Shown here: positions 41,291-54,109 of the stretch, in pieces
Layout: every line of letters starts with the position of its first letter
How positions within the stretch are numbered: position 1 is the first letter of the stretch
Assembly (NCBI GenBank): GCA_025331565.1
Contig: JAFREQ010000014.1
Span: forward strand, 2,560,501-2,624,500
Source of the DNA: Holacanthus passer
Lineage: Eukaryota; Chordata; Actinopteri; Pomacanthidae
Length of the DNA: 64,000 bases
Direction of reading: 5' to 3'
Notes under the pieces: generated by a model
Databases searched by the model: none
What the model was told of the DNA's origin: nothing
Seen by the model: the letters and a program-made list of their open reading frames with translations, nothing else
Position numbers and translations under genes: made by a program

Positions 41291-44200
41291 TTATTACGTC
41301 GAGTCCACAGCCATGAAGTCAACATTAGGGACCAAATCACCCCTACCCCACACCAAAACACCCAGGAAAAAATCATTTCCTGCCATTCTAAAATATTTCA
41401 AATTTCACTAACAATGCTAACAATAACAACGACTAGTGTATTGTATTACATTGCTGTTTCTTTTTCAACTTTTCTTGTACGTAATGGCAGAGATTAATAA
41501 AGTACAGCATAACCAAAATCATATAAATCTATGCAACTCTACACAAGTCCAGATACTACAGCCAAGGTTGAGCAAACTGTTTTTATTTACAGATTTAGAA
41601 ATAATCTTGTGTGGTAAACTCTGGTCTGCTCTCCTCTCATGAGGGAAATAATATCAGTAAACTAGTGACTGGAAGGATTGTTGATACACATACAGAGGCC
41701 AACACCAGTCTGTACATTAGGGTTATACTATTGTAATGTCAATATTCAATCTTAACCATCAATAGTCACTCCTTTTCTCACCCCTCTCCATATTGTCTGC
41801 TCTCCCATCCATACCCATAGCGGCATATTTATTTTCAGCATATCTGAATATTAGGGAGATGTGTCCTGCCAATATTTACTGTATTATTTTATCATTTCGG
41901 CCCTGATTTACACACAGAACGATTTACAGGAGAATAGAAATAGACATGACCTGGCTTACGTCGCTGAAGCCTCACCTCAAATATCTTTCAACATTTGAAA
42001 CAAACATAAACAACAAAGACAACAGCAACAAAAGAGATGGTGCAGTTGGGGACCTTGTCTGTCCCTGAATAGGACTTGTGTGCTCCCTCTCGATCCTCTG
42101 CTCTGCTTTTAGACACCAGGGCACAGAAAACTAATCTTATACTATCTTACACTATGTCTTCCTCTCTTTCCCTTTTCTCCCCACCTCTATGCCATGGCCT
42201 TTGGTTTTTCTCTGTCTGTGTCTGTGCGTGTTTATGTGTGTGCATGTAGCAGTTTGAGAGACAGTGAGAGAGCGCATCACGATTTCCTCCCCAGGGAGCC
42301 ATGACCAGCCAAACTCCCCTAAGATCCTTGGTAATGCTACTATTTTTGTGCAGCCTGCCCTGGCATGTGCCCCATGCTGCACACCAAACATCGCTGATGG
42401 CAGGGAGTCTCCAGCATGATTTCCAAAGACAACCCCAGGAGCACAGATCCTCGCTCTTGTTTTGAGGCTTTTCAGTTCATTGCTTTTTTTTTTTTCCTAT
42501 GTTGTTGCAAGATTTTTGTGGCCACAGGAAATGTCAAATGGAAAAAAATTATTTAGCTGTCATAGCCACTTTCTGGAGGATGCGGGAGAAATGCAGAACA
42601 AGGCATCCTTCTGTGTGACTATGGTGAAAAATGGAACCCAATGTTAATGCTAAATGATAGGAATGACACTGGGTCTGATTTATTCCGGGACATATTTTTC
42701 ATTCTCCATTGTATCCTCTTGATTTTTTTCTCTTTACACGTAGTTGGAGAAAAAACAAATTTCTGCTGCCATGAATGTGCGATGATGACTTCGTATCATT
42801 TCTATTTAGTTTAATGTGGGAGTGACGCAAGAAAAAACAATATGAAATATTTTTTTAAAATCTAACTCGACAGTTTCCAAAAGCGTTTGCAGACTTTTAA
42901 ATAACTAATATCGTAACCCTGCAGCTGAAGGAGAATAGGTGCAAAGCCTCACTCCAGTCTGTGCAGCGATGCTTATTTTCTACAGTGCCTTAATATGACA
43001 TGTATGCTGTAATGACAAACCCCCTCCACCCCCATTTAGGGGCCATGAGAGCTAGCGCACAATCGCTCATCAGCCCCACTCCCTTAACCATGTGTCCATG
43101 TGAATGATGGCTGAACCCAGCTTAAATCACAACTGGATTCTGCTACTGCCATCATGCACCTCTGATCCCAGGTGGCTAATGAAGTTTGAATGACTTCTGC
43201 AGGAAAAATGAAATATAGCTCGCACTTGTTTGAATGATGCGTGCAAAAAGTAGCCCTGCAGTGCCCAGGAGGGTGGGCATTACACCTCAAAACATGCACA
43301 GCAGTTGAAAATGAACAACATAATAGTCTGTCCCTGTGGATGCATCATTGCTTTTGTGTGTTTTGTGTTGACACTTGTGGCTAACCACCAACTGCATTCT
43401 CAGTGGTAAATTACGAGGTCAGTAATTTTAAAAAAGGGGGTTGTTAGAGACACCCAGTGTGTCGCTTTGTGACTTGTAACAGCTTTAAAATGGCAGTTAA
43501 ATGTTTATGAAGCACGTCAACACTGGGTTTGGATCTGCAGCAACATATGAGACAATGGCCAAGTTCAGCTGGACGGCAGCACAGTCATATACACTCCACA
43601 GCTCCACAAATTTACCGCCATTACCAGGAAACAGAGAGAATGGGCATTTAATTAGCCTTTTAATTGTAGTGTAAATCCACATGGTGAAACGGACCATCAA
43701 AGCGTAATGTTCCCCTGACCCATGGTCCATCTGAGGCATCAATTATATGTAAGACTTTGTATGGAGCAGATGGAGAACCACGTTGGAAAATTCCCATTAA
43801 ATATTGGTTGAACGGTGATGTTGTGTCCCCAAACGAACATCCAACTTTCATTTGGAACTATTTTTTAACCACAATGGGGTGTCTTGATTGGGCGTTTAAA
43901 CACAAATGGGATCCCACACTTCAATATCCTTCTTTCCAAAAAATGGACAATATTGAAGTCTCACAAGTCTCAAGACCCACTGCAGCTGTTTCAAATCATA
44001 GCATCAGTCTGCAAAGACTGGAAACCATCATCTACTGACCATTGAGGTTGCACTTAACCCTCCACCATTCGCATCGCATCCGTCATTTTCACATCTTTTC
44101 AATCATTAAAACAGCTCATCATGCTTTCAGTATGCTAAAATATATGTGATTTCTTTGCTCCAAAGACAGACAGATGTACAGGGGAGATCAAGCATTCTTC

Positions 44201-44596
44201 ATATGGAAAAAATTGGCCAGTTAATGCGGGTATGTGTTTTTCTGAAAAAGTCACTGAATTTCTTCTTCTCAGTTTGCAGCAAGGCAGTGTTCGATTTCTC
44301 CTCAATTCTCCACTGACAGACAGAATAAGCTGCCAGTCAGCTGGTCCATCCTGTCCACCTGCAGAAGTGTTGATTTGCCTGTAAGCCGCCCAAGGCTGAT
44401 TGATTCCTGAGTGAAAGCTCCAGGCACATGAGTGACACCACATGATTACTGTTCACACATGACTGGTGTTTGCCAGACTGCAGGCCTCATCACATTATGA
44501 CCATAGATAAGAAAGCAGCAAACATTAAGATACTGTACACCCCTCCTGAGTGTGACACAACCACATATTCTCTGTTTTGCAGTTCATGTGCATTTT

Positions 44597-44636
<40 letters not shown>

Positions 44637-45555
44637 GTTTCAGCTCCAATATTTATTAGCTTTGAGATTCGCTAAAGAAAAGTCATTTAATGTGAAATCC
44701 ATAAGGATATATTCCTAATGTAGCATGAAGCTAGCTTCCCTCTGAGAGTTATAGAGTTAATGGAGCTACGACCCAATGAGACATCACAGTAGAAAAAATG
44801 GGAATACACATTTCCTTTTGTTTGAAAAAGACTGCAGTTTGAGACCTACAGCTGTACATATTTGTTTGGGATTTCTGTAGTGTGTTAATGGGTGCATAGC
44901 ATCCTGTGTGTTTTGTCATGGATAAAAGAAGAAGCTATGTACATCTCTCAACAGTGAAGTAAATCATCCATCCATTTCTAATGTCCCATTGCACCTCCTG
45001 CCCCCTGTGGAGTAGATAGAATTGGATCATAATTGAATCACTTGCAGCAATTATGATGACTTGCCCTTGGCTGTACAGTAGGACAGTGTCATGATGACAC
45101 AGAGTATTACCACAAACACACACAAATAATATGCAATAGCACTTGTGTGCCTTGACTGAAACACGCATGGAAAATCTCCTCATTGTCAAAGTCTAACCTT
45201 TAAACCAACACTAGGATATTTTAAGATGACTGCCCTTTGTGTGAGCATTTAATCAAGAACAAGTTTGACTCTGAGCTTTCATTTTTGTGGTGGATGTTGT
45301 TCTTGGTGTTTTGAAGTTAAAACATCCATAAATCTATGTTTGATTAGATGTCCCAACGTCAGAAAACAATAATAGTAATAATGATAACAGCAAATGCAAT
45401 GACAAAATTAATTCAAAATAGTAGTCTAAAAGGTAAATAATACTGAAGATAAGGTGATGATAGAATACATAGAATGCATTTTTATATGAAAGTGGACATA
45501 GAGTGAACATAAAGCATGAACAGAATGCCATACATACATAATGTAAAATTAGATG
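41291..45555. other. Non-coding DNA
   Basis: No supported exon. It includes a TG microsatellite at 44600-44632 and T-rich tracts near 42485-42496 and 42851. Overlapping short frames on both strands at 43500-44040 have ordinary amino-acid composition but no family signature or splice support. Confidence 0.5.
44600..44632. repeat. (GT)n microsatellite
   Basis: Thirty-three bases of uninterrupted GT. Confidence 0.97.
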
Positions 45556-45559
45556 AAGA

Positions 45560-46021
45560 ATAAAACCCACTTGATAATAAGAGTAAAAATAAGAGGGCAG
45601 CAATGATATAGATGCATAGATGCAGCATCATTTGGCTGAGCAGAGATCTTCAGTTTCATGTCATCTGCATAACTATGGAAACACACATTTTGCTCTCTAA
45701 TGATGTCACCAAGTGGCAGCATGTAAAGTGAGAATAATAACATACCAAGGCAGCTCCCTCGTGCAACCCCAAAACAGATGTCATGTTTCTCAGACACACG
45801 ATCTCTGAGACTGACGTAAAACTTTCTCCCTTTGATGTATGTTTGAAACACACAGTCAGAAAGACAAAACAGCTTTTTGATTGACAATTGATTAAGATAT
45901 CATGACCAATTGTATAAAATGTTGCACTTAGGTCTAAGAGAACAAGAATTGAGAATTTAGTCTGCGGTTGCTGATTATTTTTCGGAGGAGCAGTTTCAGT
46001 ACTGTGGTGTGTTCTAAAGTC
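45560..46021 (-). mobile_element. L2-like LINE reverse-transcriptase remnant, decayed
   Basis: Reading the minus strand, conserved pieces of a non-LTR retrotransposon reverse transcriptase appear in order but in more than one frame. A FRTHHSTETA-type motif lies near 46020, an LLDLSA...DTI/HDIL-type motif at about 45950-45890, then LFSLYMLPLGDIIR, and the catalytic-type YADD at 45671-45660. The usual GVPQGS motif before LFSLYMLPLG is degraded. Frameshifts and lost residues show a dead copy. No 5' end, endonuclease or clear 3' tail is visible. The LFSLYMLPLG and YADD spacing is typical of L2-clade LINEs in fish. Confidence 0.85.
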
Positions 46022-46075
46022 TGATTGAAATGATTCCAGAGTGCCTGTTTGAAGAGATGAAAATACTGTATCTTA

Positions 46076-46200
46076 AGTCAATTTTATTTATATAGTCAAA
46101 TATCATAAATCACAAATTAGCCTCAAGAGGTTTTACAATCTGCACAACACAGGACACCCTCCATCCTTAGACCCTCGTTTTGGATAAGAACATTTTTTTT
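46076..46200. repeat. Dispersed fish repeat fragment
   Basis: The sequence from TCAATTTTATTTATATAG through CACAAATTAGCCTC and TTTTACAATCTGCAC to CCTTAGACCCTCG resembles, from memory, a very common teleost interspersed repeat (tttatatagc...aaatcacaaatttgcctcaagg type). It lies directly upstream, in transcript sense, of the LINE remnant. I cannot assign a class. Confidence 0.55.
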
Positions 46201-49200
46201 AAAAATCACTATGTGATAGTACAGAATATTGAAGCAGTAGCGTGAAAAGGAAAACCTGCTTAGCCTCAGATGAATGCAGCCCTTTTACCTCAAACTCACC
46301 ACCTTTTGGTTTAACCCTACCATTCGCCGAAGCAGCTCGACATCCACAATCACCTAGAGTTTTAAGGTTGCCAAGCAACAACCACTCAAGAGTGCTGTAC
46401 GCCATACGTACGGCTGCGCCTGTTCTGCTTGTTCACAGAGATGTGACCAGCTGGGAGGAGCAGGGGCCAGAGGCAAATACATTTCTTAGAGAAGGGAAAC
46501 ACTGTGTGTGGCCCAGTCTTGCCATACTTTGATGTTGTGAAGACTTTTAAGGATGCAGAGAGAGAAAACATATGATATTGGTAGTCATTTGCTTAATTCT
46601 AAAAATATTTTTATAGGTCAAACAGTGAAGAGTTACAAAAAGTGCTCTTACTGTGACTGAATATCTTATCTCAAAACACTTCCTGGAGACAAATACTTCC
46701 AGGCAGTTGTTGGGGGGGATGCAATTTATCTGAGCCTTTTATCTCAAATGAAGGACCTTTCTCTTCAAATTACCATAGGATTTTGGTTAAGAACAAACAG
46801 GCACTGCATTAAGTACAGAACCTCTAAATTAACATAATTGTATGGGCAATTACGCTAAAAGTGTGGAGTGACTCTTTTTCGAAGTAAGCATGATCTTGTT
46901 TTAGGAGATTGAATTTGCTAATTCAGTTATAGTCCACTATCTTCAGTAGTGGCATTGACCCTGTGTTATGCCAAGCCACTCATTAGAGAAAAAGGGGGTG
47001 GGAGGGGGCCTCATATAATTAGAACAGGGGGGTAAACATTCATCCATTATATACACCTCCTGACATTCAGGGCCCTTTAGACTCTGACATATGCCGCACA
47101 CTGAATGGCAGTTTTGTTCAATTACGGCTTAAATGACAGTAAAAAAAAATTTATATATATATATATATTTTAATTTAAATCTTGTCTGCAAGCCTGCTTT
47201 AAACACCTAAAGCATTGTTTAAAAAAATGCACAAAATTTGGATTACTCACATATATGCCTCATTAAGGCATTAAATATCAAGTTTTATTAAGTAACATGT
47301 AGGCCTCTCAAATAAAATCTATAGCTAACACATGATGCATTTTAGTTTGTTTGGTTTGTAATCGTTCCAACCCCTGGGTGAATGGACATGACAGTGGGTG
47401 AATAAAAAAGTGTTTCTGGCTGAAAACACAGTGAGGTGTGAGATGACTTGAGGTGTGTTTTTGTTTCTTTGAGTGTATGTGAGTGCAAAAGTGCAGTGAG
47501 TCCATGGGTGTGAGAGCAAGCTGACAGGTATATTTGTTTGTCTTGGCCCCTGGCTGTGACCTTGACTCCCTCTTTGGTTTGTTCAGCGTGAAACCAAATC
47601 CCTTAATCAATCCTTTAAACTGCCCTCACCTTTTCCACCATTAAAGCAATTACACTTTGGGCCATCAGGTTTTCAAACCTGATAATAATGGTGGGTGCGC
47701 TGCTCTGTTGTTTCAGGGTCTGCAGAACCACTAAAAAAGGATCTTTACATGGAATATGTAATACTCCTCAAGAAAAAATTGAGTATATAAATCAGTTTCA
47801 GGCTGGATTTTCTGCTGTCCTTAAAAAAAAATTTCCATTTTGATTTACAGTGAATGCCTTTCTTGAATTTGATGACATGTAAATGATTGAATGACTTTGG
47901 TGGAAGGTTTATTCTCTCTTCCTGTGGTCGGCTTTTACCCCTGCAGTGAAATCTACAAAAGGAGTTAGTATTAGTCACAACGGAGACTGGTGTTGATATA
48001 AGAGACTGTTGTCGCATTGCTGAAAGTCCTCAGGTTGGTAGCAAAACACAGACACAGACTCACAGGGGAAATTGCGGAGTTGCTTTGGAAGTATAGCCAT
48101 CGAATGCAGATTTCCTTTTGAAATCAAAAATACAAGAAAGTTTGCATCTGAACTTGAAAAATACAAAAGGAGATGAGTACTTCAGAGAGATTCAACTGCA
48201 CAAATAAATGCACAAACTTCAAAAGAGAGGTGACATTATCCTTGAATCCTTACGTTCTTGCAACAATCAATCTGTGTATTGGTCTTTCCACAAAAAAAAT
48301 CAACATACAACACTACCTCGGTTGCCTCTTATCTCTCCATCACACACACAGATGAAAACTCACGCTCGACAACCTCTGGTAAAATGACTATATTGCAGAA
48401 ACAGATGTGGACTTTGTGCTTCAAATGTATTCATATCATCATATATCTGCAGATACTGTTTCCCATTTAGCACACGGCAATCTTGTTTCACTGCTACATA
48501 GCTGATGTGCGAGTGAGCATCTGACCTCTGCTGACCTCTGCCCTTCATGGTTCATGTGACTTATATCGACTCCAAGGATGACTGCCCCTGCTAACTGCAC
48601 ATCAGTGTGTCCGCTCACACAAAGGCTGGCCTGCCTGTTATCAAAAGTCAGATCTGGCTCTGACCACAATCCATTTCCCTCCTCGCTCTGGGTCTCCTTT
48701 ACCACCTCATGACAGCAGCTTTTCCAGCTCATTTCACTTGAGATAGCCACGTCATGCAGGAGACAGGGACATCTCTGCAGTGACCCTGCCTCAATCAGCA
48801 AAGCTTTATTTGATGGAGTTCTGTAGCACCACAAACAAGGAAGAGCAGATGACATTGTATCCTTGTAAACAGAAGCAGAGGAGATACTATTCTAAGGCGC
48901 TGAGGTCTAAAGGGCAGGCCAAGGATAAGTGTATTGCTTGATGAGCTTTTAAAAGTCAGTCTGGGTTCAAATCTCTTGAAAGGCTCATTTAACCCTGATC
49001 CTCCTCCTGAAATGGCAATTTGATTTGTCCGGTGGTTAATGTACTAGAGGGCCCTTAATGTAATTTGACAGCAGGTGGGGGTGTTGGTGGGGGAGACAAG
49101 AGCAGGAATTATTTTAAGTAAAACTCCACAGAAGACTTGAGCACTTTACAGTTCACCCCTAGCAGGCCAAAGGAGGACTGAGAGCATCTCGGGCTCATCA

Positions 49201-52200
49201 GTCACGCCTGTGATGGGACCAACAAAAGACAGCAATCTTCGGCTCTCACCAAGCAGGAAGACTTTGTTAGCCCCTCCATTATAAACTGAATACAGGCAGG
49301 CACTGAACTCTAATTGAATTTCCTGGCTTGGTAACTCAGCTGTTCACCTGCTCCTATACTACTGTTACTCAACAGAGTGCACCTTCACTGGTGTAGATAC
49401 AGCTACCTCCATCTTCCCTTTCAGCCGGATGAAGCCAACACTTTTGTACCACAGTGGTTGAAAACAATGAGACCTGAGCAGTATTGGGCATTACTTGAAC
49501 ATCAGTGGAGAGAAACTTTGGACTGTTGAGCTGCCAGTATCAGAACTGCTTCTCAGATGGTCGAATAACTTTGAAAAAAAAAAACGACTGACGACAAATG
49601 CTACTCTTTGTAACTTAAAGGTTGCGGTATTCATATATTGTGTTCTAAGCATTATGTTAGGCACTGGAAAACCTACAGTAAGGAATCACCTGGTTTAGTT
49701 CTGAGTTGTAGGGGGTGTGTGGAATAAGTAGCTACATTGGTGAGAATAGAAGCTCGGAGTGTTGCGTACAAATACTAGATCTTTGGTTAACTGCTGATGG
49801 TCATGAAATCTCTCCAAAACACAGGCTTGTTAAACCACAATGTCTTCTTTTCTATTGTGTTACATGTGTTAAATACAGAACTTGTGACACATATGTGTGT
49901 TTATTGTTGTTTAAATGCACCTCTGACAGAGTTAGACTGAGTAAGAAAGTAATGTAATGAGTAATGTAACTACTTAATTGATAAATAATGAAATAATGAA
50001 GCGTAATGAATGACAGACAGACAGACAGTTGGCTGCACAGCCCCCACCCTCACAGAAAAGTAAAAACTCTTGTGAAGAGTGCTTGACCTTCAGGGAGCCA
50101 ATGTTACAATCCTGAGCACAGCTGGTGAGAGAGGCTGTCAGTTTACTCACTGAATTAATGATACAAGTCAAGGTCAAGTGCTAACTGATTATGCACCCCA
50201 TATGCAGCCAGGGGAAAAAACATGCTGCAAATTCCTTTACACCTGGAGACGTGATTATGCACCAATTCCTAAGTCACATTTAGTTTTCTTTCCCCTTGCA
50301 GGCACAAAGAGCAGCAGCGGGAACCAGCGGAAAAGGTACTTAAGGCACGAATGCTTTCACTGCATGTCTATGAAACCTCTGCTTGCAGTTGGCAGTTTGG
50401 AGCCCAGCAGAGTGTGAGGAGATCGGTCACAGAGGCAGAGCAACATCCTGAAAACATGTAATCAGTATCTGGCTGCTGTTAATTGAAGATGTTAGTGCAC
50501 TGGAGTGGGTAATGACACAGGAACCTTCTTGTTCTGCCACAGATGGACTCTAGACCCACAAACACATACTGCACCACACACACCACAACCATCCCAAATT
50601 CAATCTTGTCAGCTTTTTACCAAAGATAACACGATGAGGGAGTGCGCACCGAGTCTACCTCAGTCTGAAAAAGCTTTGATGGCTGAGCCACTACACAGAA
50701 ATGGAGACCAAAACAAGGGACAGCAATAATAAAATGCTTGATTTACATATTCATTAAAGCTATCCTTTTTGAATAACTATGACCTGGGTGACTGAGAATC
50801 TTTACAGGCATATTCATTAAAGGTTTAAGATACACATGTATCTTTAAAAGTTTAAAAGTTCTTTAAATGTTCTCATCAACACTTAATCATTCAACTCTCA
50901 GATATGTATCAATGCAGCATGTATTTTTTAACATGCCCTGGATGAAAGCACATGTTTCACCCATGTGCAAAATTAGTACTCTCATTTGTCTGACACCTCC
51001 AAACAATCAGACTCCCACACTGCCCCCTTGAGGTCAGCATGAGTATGAAGAGCATGTGGGGAGAAGTTATGAGCTGCACTGTGAAGGAAATAGGTTACAG
51101 AATGTTCTGCTGCTTTTTAAAACCCTAGAAATAGATATAACGAAAACTCAATCGGCATGTGCATGTTAGGCCATACCCCCCCCAAATAAGTGTTATATTC
51201 TTGTACCTTATCCCTCTTGACAGATTTTCAAGAAAAATATCAGTGCATTCATACTGAGAGTGCAAGGCTCCGTCACTGATATGTCAGTGTTCAATTTTCC
51301 TACAGAGCGCCTCAGTAGCCTTCACTCACACCCAGTGACTTGTCATAGACTCTTTTGAGCTCCTCTGCTCAGTGAAGAAGTTCATCCTGATTACCAAATG
51401 GGAGAATATGAAGCTGTGACTCACACAGTAACTCAAAAGAAAATCACTTGATGAAAGCTATAATTTAATCAGCAACTACGCTTCATCTGCATTGCCCCTA
51501 ACAGCAGCAACAGCCTCCCGCCAGGCGTGGCATGCCTGGTGTTTATGTGGCAAGGAGAGGGTGCTAAGGATTCCAGCAAACAAACCTGCCTGATCCTCAT
51601 CTGAATAGAGCCTGATTATCTCCACACGCAGCCCCAGCATGTCGTCAATACCCGGCCAGTGGAAGTCTACCAGACCCCCGAAGCTTTATAGCGAAACAGA
51701 CATCACCACCACCCTTCCGCTGCCACCAAAATCACCACAAGCTTTAATTAGAAGCTTTCCTCGCTCTCTCTTCCTCCCTCTAGGATTCTTGTGCTTGATT
51801 TGCTTGGATCTCTTACAGGCAGGTGACTTTTGTCTCTGCTGATAACAACTCTGGGAGGTATTGTGAGAGCACCGAAATAGTTCCAAAAACATGCACATGC
51901 CACAGAGGACAAAACATTAATGCACAGTCTTTGGTGGTGATGACAGCCCATCTTTAGGCTGTAATGAAGCGAGGAAGAGAGTAATGAACTCTGCACATAG
52001 GCCAAACGTACAACAGAAGCAGAACAAGATGCAGACACACAGAGGCAGTGATTTGGCGATAGAAAAAGGGGAGGTAATAGATAAAAAGGCTGAGGTGCGA
52101 CAAAAGTGTGTTAACCATTAGGCTGATGGCAGAGACCTTATCCAAGGAGTGACAGTGGAACACACCCCCTTTAATGCCCTCTGAACAATAGCCTCCTCTC

Positions 52201-53440
52201 CATTTCAGGCCATTCTGCTCACTTTCCTCTGAAACATGGTTTCATATCCTCTGAGTGCAAACCTGAATGAGGCTGACTGAAGCCAGTTCTAATGGGAATG
52301 TTCGAAGGATAAATAGCTGCTACCAAGCCATCTCATTTTAAATAACAATGCACACAGATGCGTAAGTGTCGAAACAGAAGTGCTTGTCTTTGGCTTCCTG
52401 GCTGGGCTGGAGGAGGATGAGGACACTTGGCTGCAGCAGCCGTTTAATGCTCTCCGTGTAGGCAGGCAGGCATAGTGATGTGGCACAAGAGAAATTAGTC
52501 TAACGTAAGACTTTTTTTTCCCTCCAGCGGATTTTCATTCTTAATCAAAAAGCTCATTACAGCACATGCAGGTTGACTTGTCCTTTATATCCTGCAGAAA
52601 TGTGATACGACCACCTCCAGAAGTCGATGCAATTATTGACAAGCAGGACAGAAAAAACTATGGCTTCAAAACATTCCCATTTACCTTAAGCATTTATTCC
52701 TGCTATGGTTTTCTCTGCAATTCCATTTGATTTCTCATTACTCCAGAGTAACAGAATGAGAGCCACAGACGATAATGAAGCCTCTTTGTTCTGGCCCACA
52801 GCTCTGATGGCCATTTTCTGCAGTTCCTAAAGAAAGTCATTCCATATTGGGTTCCATTCAGCAAAATGGCCCATCATCATGATGCGATATATAACCCTTG
52901 CCCCATATTTCTCTCTTGCAGTCCCCTAGAAACCTGGATGCTATGTTTTGTGATCAAACAGCCCCTGGAGGCAGCGATAATGCACCTAATGTATAGCATT
53001 GTTGCAGCTGAACCACTGTGGAAAGCAAGAAAAATAGGGCAAAAAGCTGAACAATGACGTTTGTAGAAAATTACTTTCTAATTGAGGCATATGCCATGGA
53101 CATGACAGATAAATTAGCCATTGTCAAGGCATTCAGCTGTGGTGCGTCACTTTCAGCTTGTGTGTTGTGTGTTATTTGTGTGAACATTCCAGCTGAATGT
53201 TTTGTTTGTGGTTGTGACTGTCTTTATGGTGATGTTTACCCATCATTCACTTACAATCTCAGAAACTATGACTAATACTAACCACATTTTACTGCTGCCA
53301 CTTTGTCAGCATAACTAATTTCATGCCAAAATTGCAACCAGATTTTATGAACTCAATACCTCAATCAGTAGATGCTGTCATTTGCTGTCAGAAACAAAGA
53401 AAAACTGTTGCAATGCAGAAGCCAGGTAGCAGGTAAAAAG
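46201..53440. other. Non-coding DNA
   Basis: No supported gene. It holds a TA run (47152-47168), a short inverted repeat with nine-base arms (47664-47683), a GACA run near 50010-50030 and a CTGACCTCTG tandem pair at 48521-48540. A 138-codon frame on the minus strand (48855-48439) has no domain I recognise. Two plus-strand acceptor-like sites (before 50302 and 52922) are noted under findings. Confidence 0.5.
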
Positions 53441-53870
53441 GAAATAGAATCCAAAATGCAGACACAGAAGGCAGAGCTAATGCAGTTCATTATTATTTAT
53501 TAACAAAGTCAAAAGACTAACTGGCTGGTCAAGCACGCAAAGGTCAAAAACTGAAAAAGCAAACAAATACAAATAGGAGCGGGCAAGAATCAAAAGTTCA
53601 AAAACAAGCAAGGTCCGGGAAACACAAGGCAAAATCTAAAAACTCTGGGAGAACACAAGGATTGACACTAGGTTACTTATTAGACACAAGGTTGAAATGG
53701 CAAATAGAGAAGGGAACACACAAAACACACACAAATACACAAGGTGGGGATGAACACAAGTGAAACTAAGTAACAATCCTATGAGTGGGAAAAACACAAT
53801 GGCAGGAAGTAAAGACAACTGAACACACTTGAGGACATACTCTATCAAATAATAATAACTAAACTAACAA
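53440..53870. repeat. Decayed A-rich dispersed fish repeat
   Basis: A strand-asymmetric block poor in T, containing AAATGCAGACACAGAAGGCAG, TTATTAACAAA, AAGGTCCGGGAAACACAAGG and AACACACAAAACACACACAA-type segments. Its order resembles a repeated sequence I know from several teleost genomes. Ends, target duplication and class are not determinable here. Confidence 0.5.
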
Positions 53871-54035
53871 CCCAAAACAACACAAATAAAAAATTGACAA
53901 AAATTCAAAAACAGTAACACTGATATAGTATTGTAAATCTTAATACCAGTGTGAAAAGGGTTTGCATATGCACAATAGAAGCTTAAAACAAGGAAAGGAA
54001 AAAGCTTTTTTGATTTTTTTTTTTTCCCCACATAC

Positions 54036-54109
54036 CATGGTACCAATGCTGCATTGCAGGTCTAATAACTGTTCAGCATTTGTAGTCACTAATTTTAAAC
54101 AATTTAAAT
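54036..54109 (-). CDS. Unrecognised gene, candidate third coding exon
   Basis: The acceptor TTTTCACTGCTTAG is good. The exon is 74 bases, enters in phase 1 (its first two bases complete a GAT codon with exon 2) and ends in phase 0 at ATG followed by GTATGT. The 24 complete codons include LKLVTTNAEQLLDLQCS and IGTM. Together the three exons give 76 residues without a stop. I did not find exon 4. The 2.0-kb intron between exons 2 and 3 holds no visible transposon. Confidence 0.35.

Noticed and set aside
43497..44038. Overlapping frames on both strands with ordinary composition
   Set aside because: No splice signals in phase, no domains and no transposon motifs.
48439..48855. 138-codon minus-strand frame considered as a later exon of the unrecognised gene
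   Set aside because: Looks mildly protein-like, but there is no clear acceptor or donor, no phase link and no domain.
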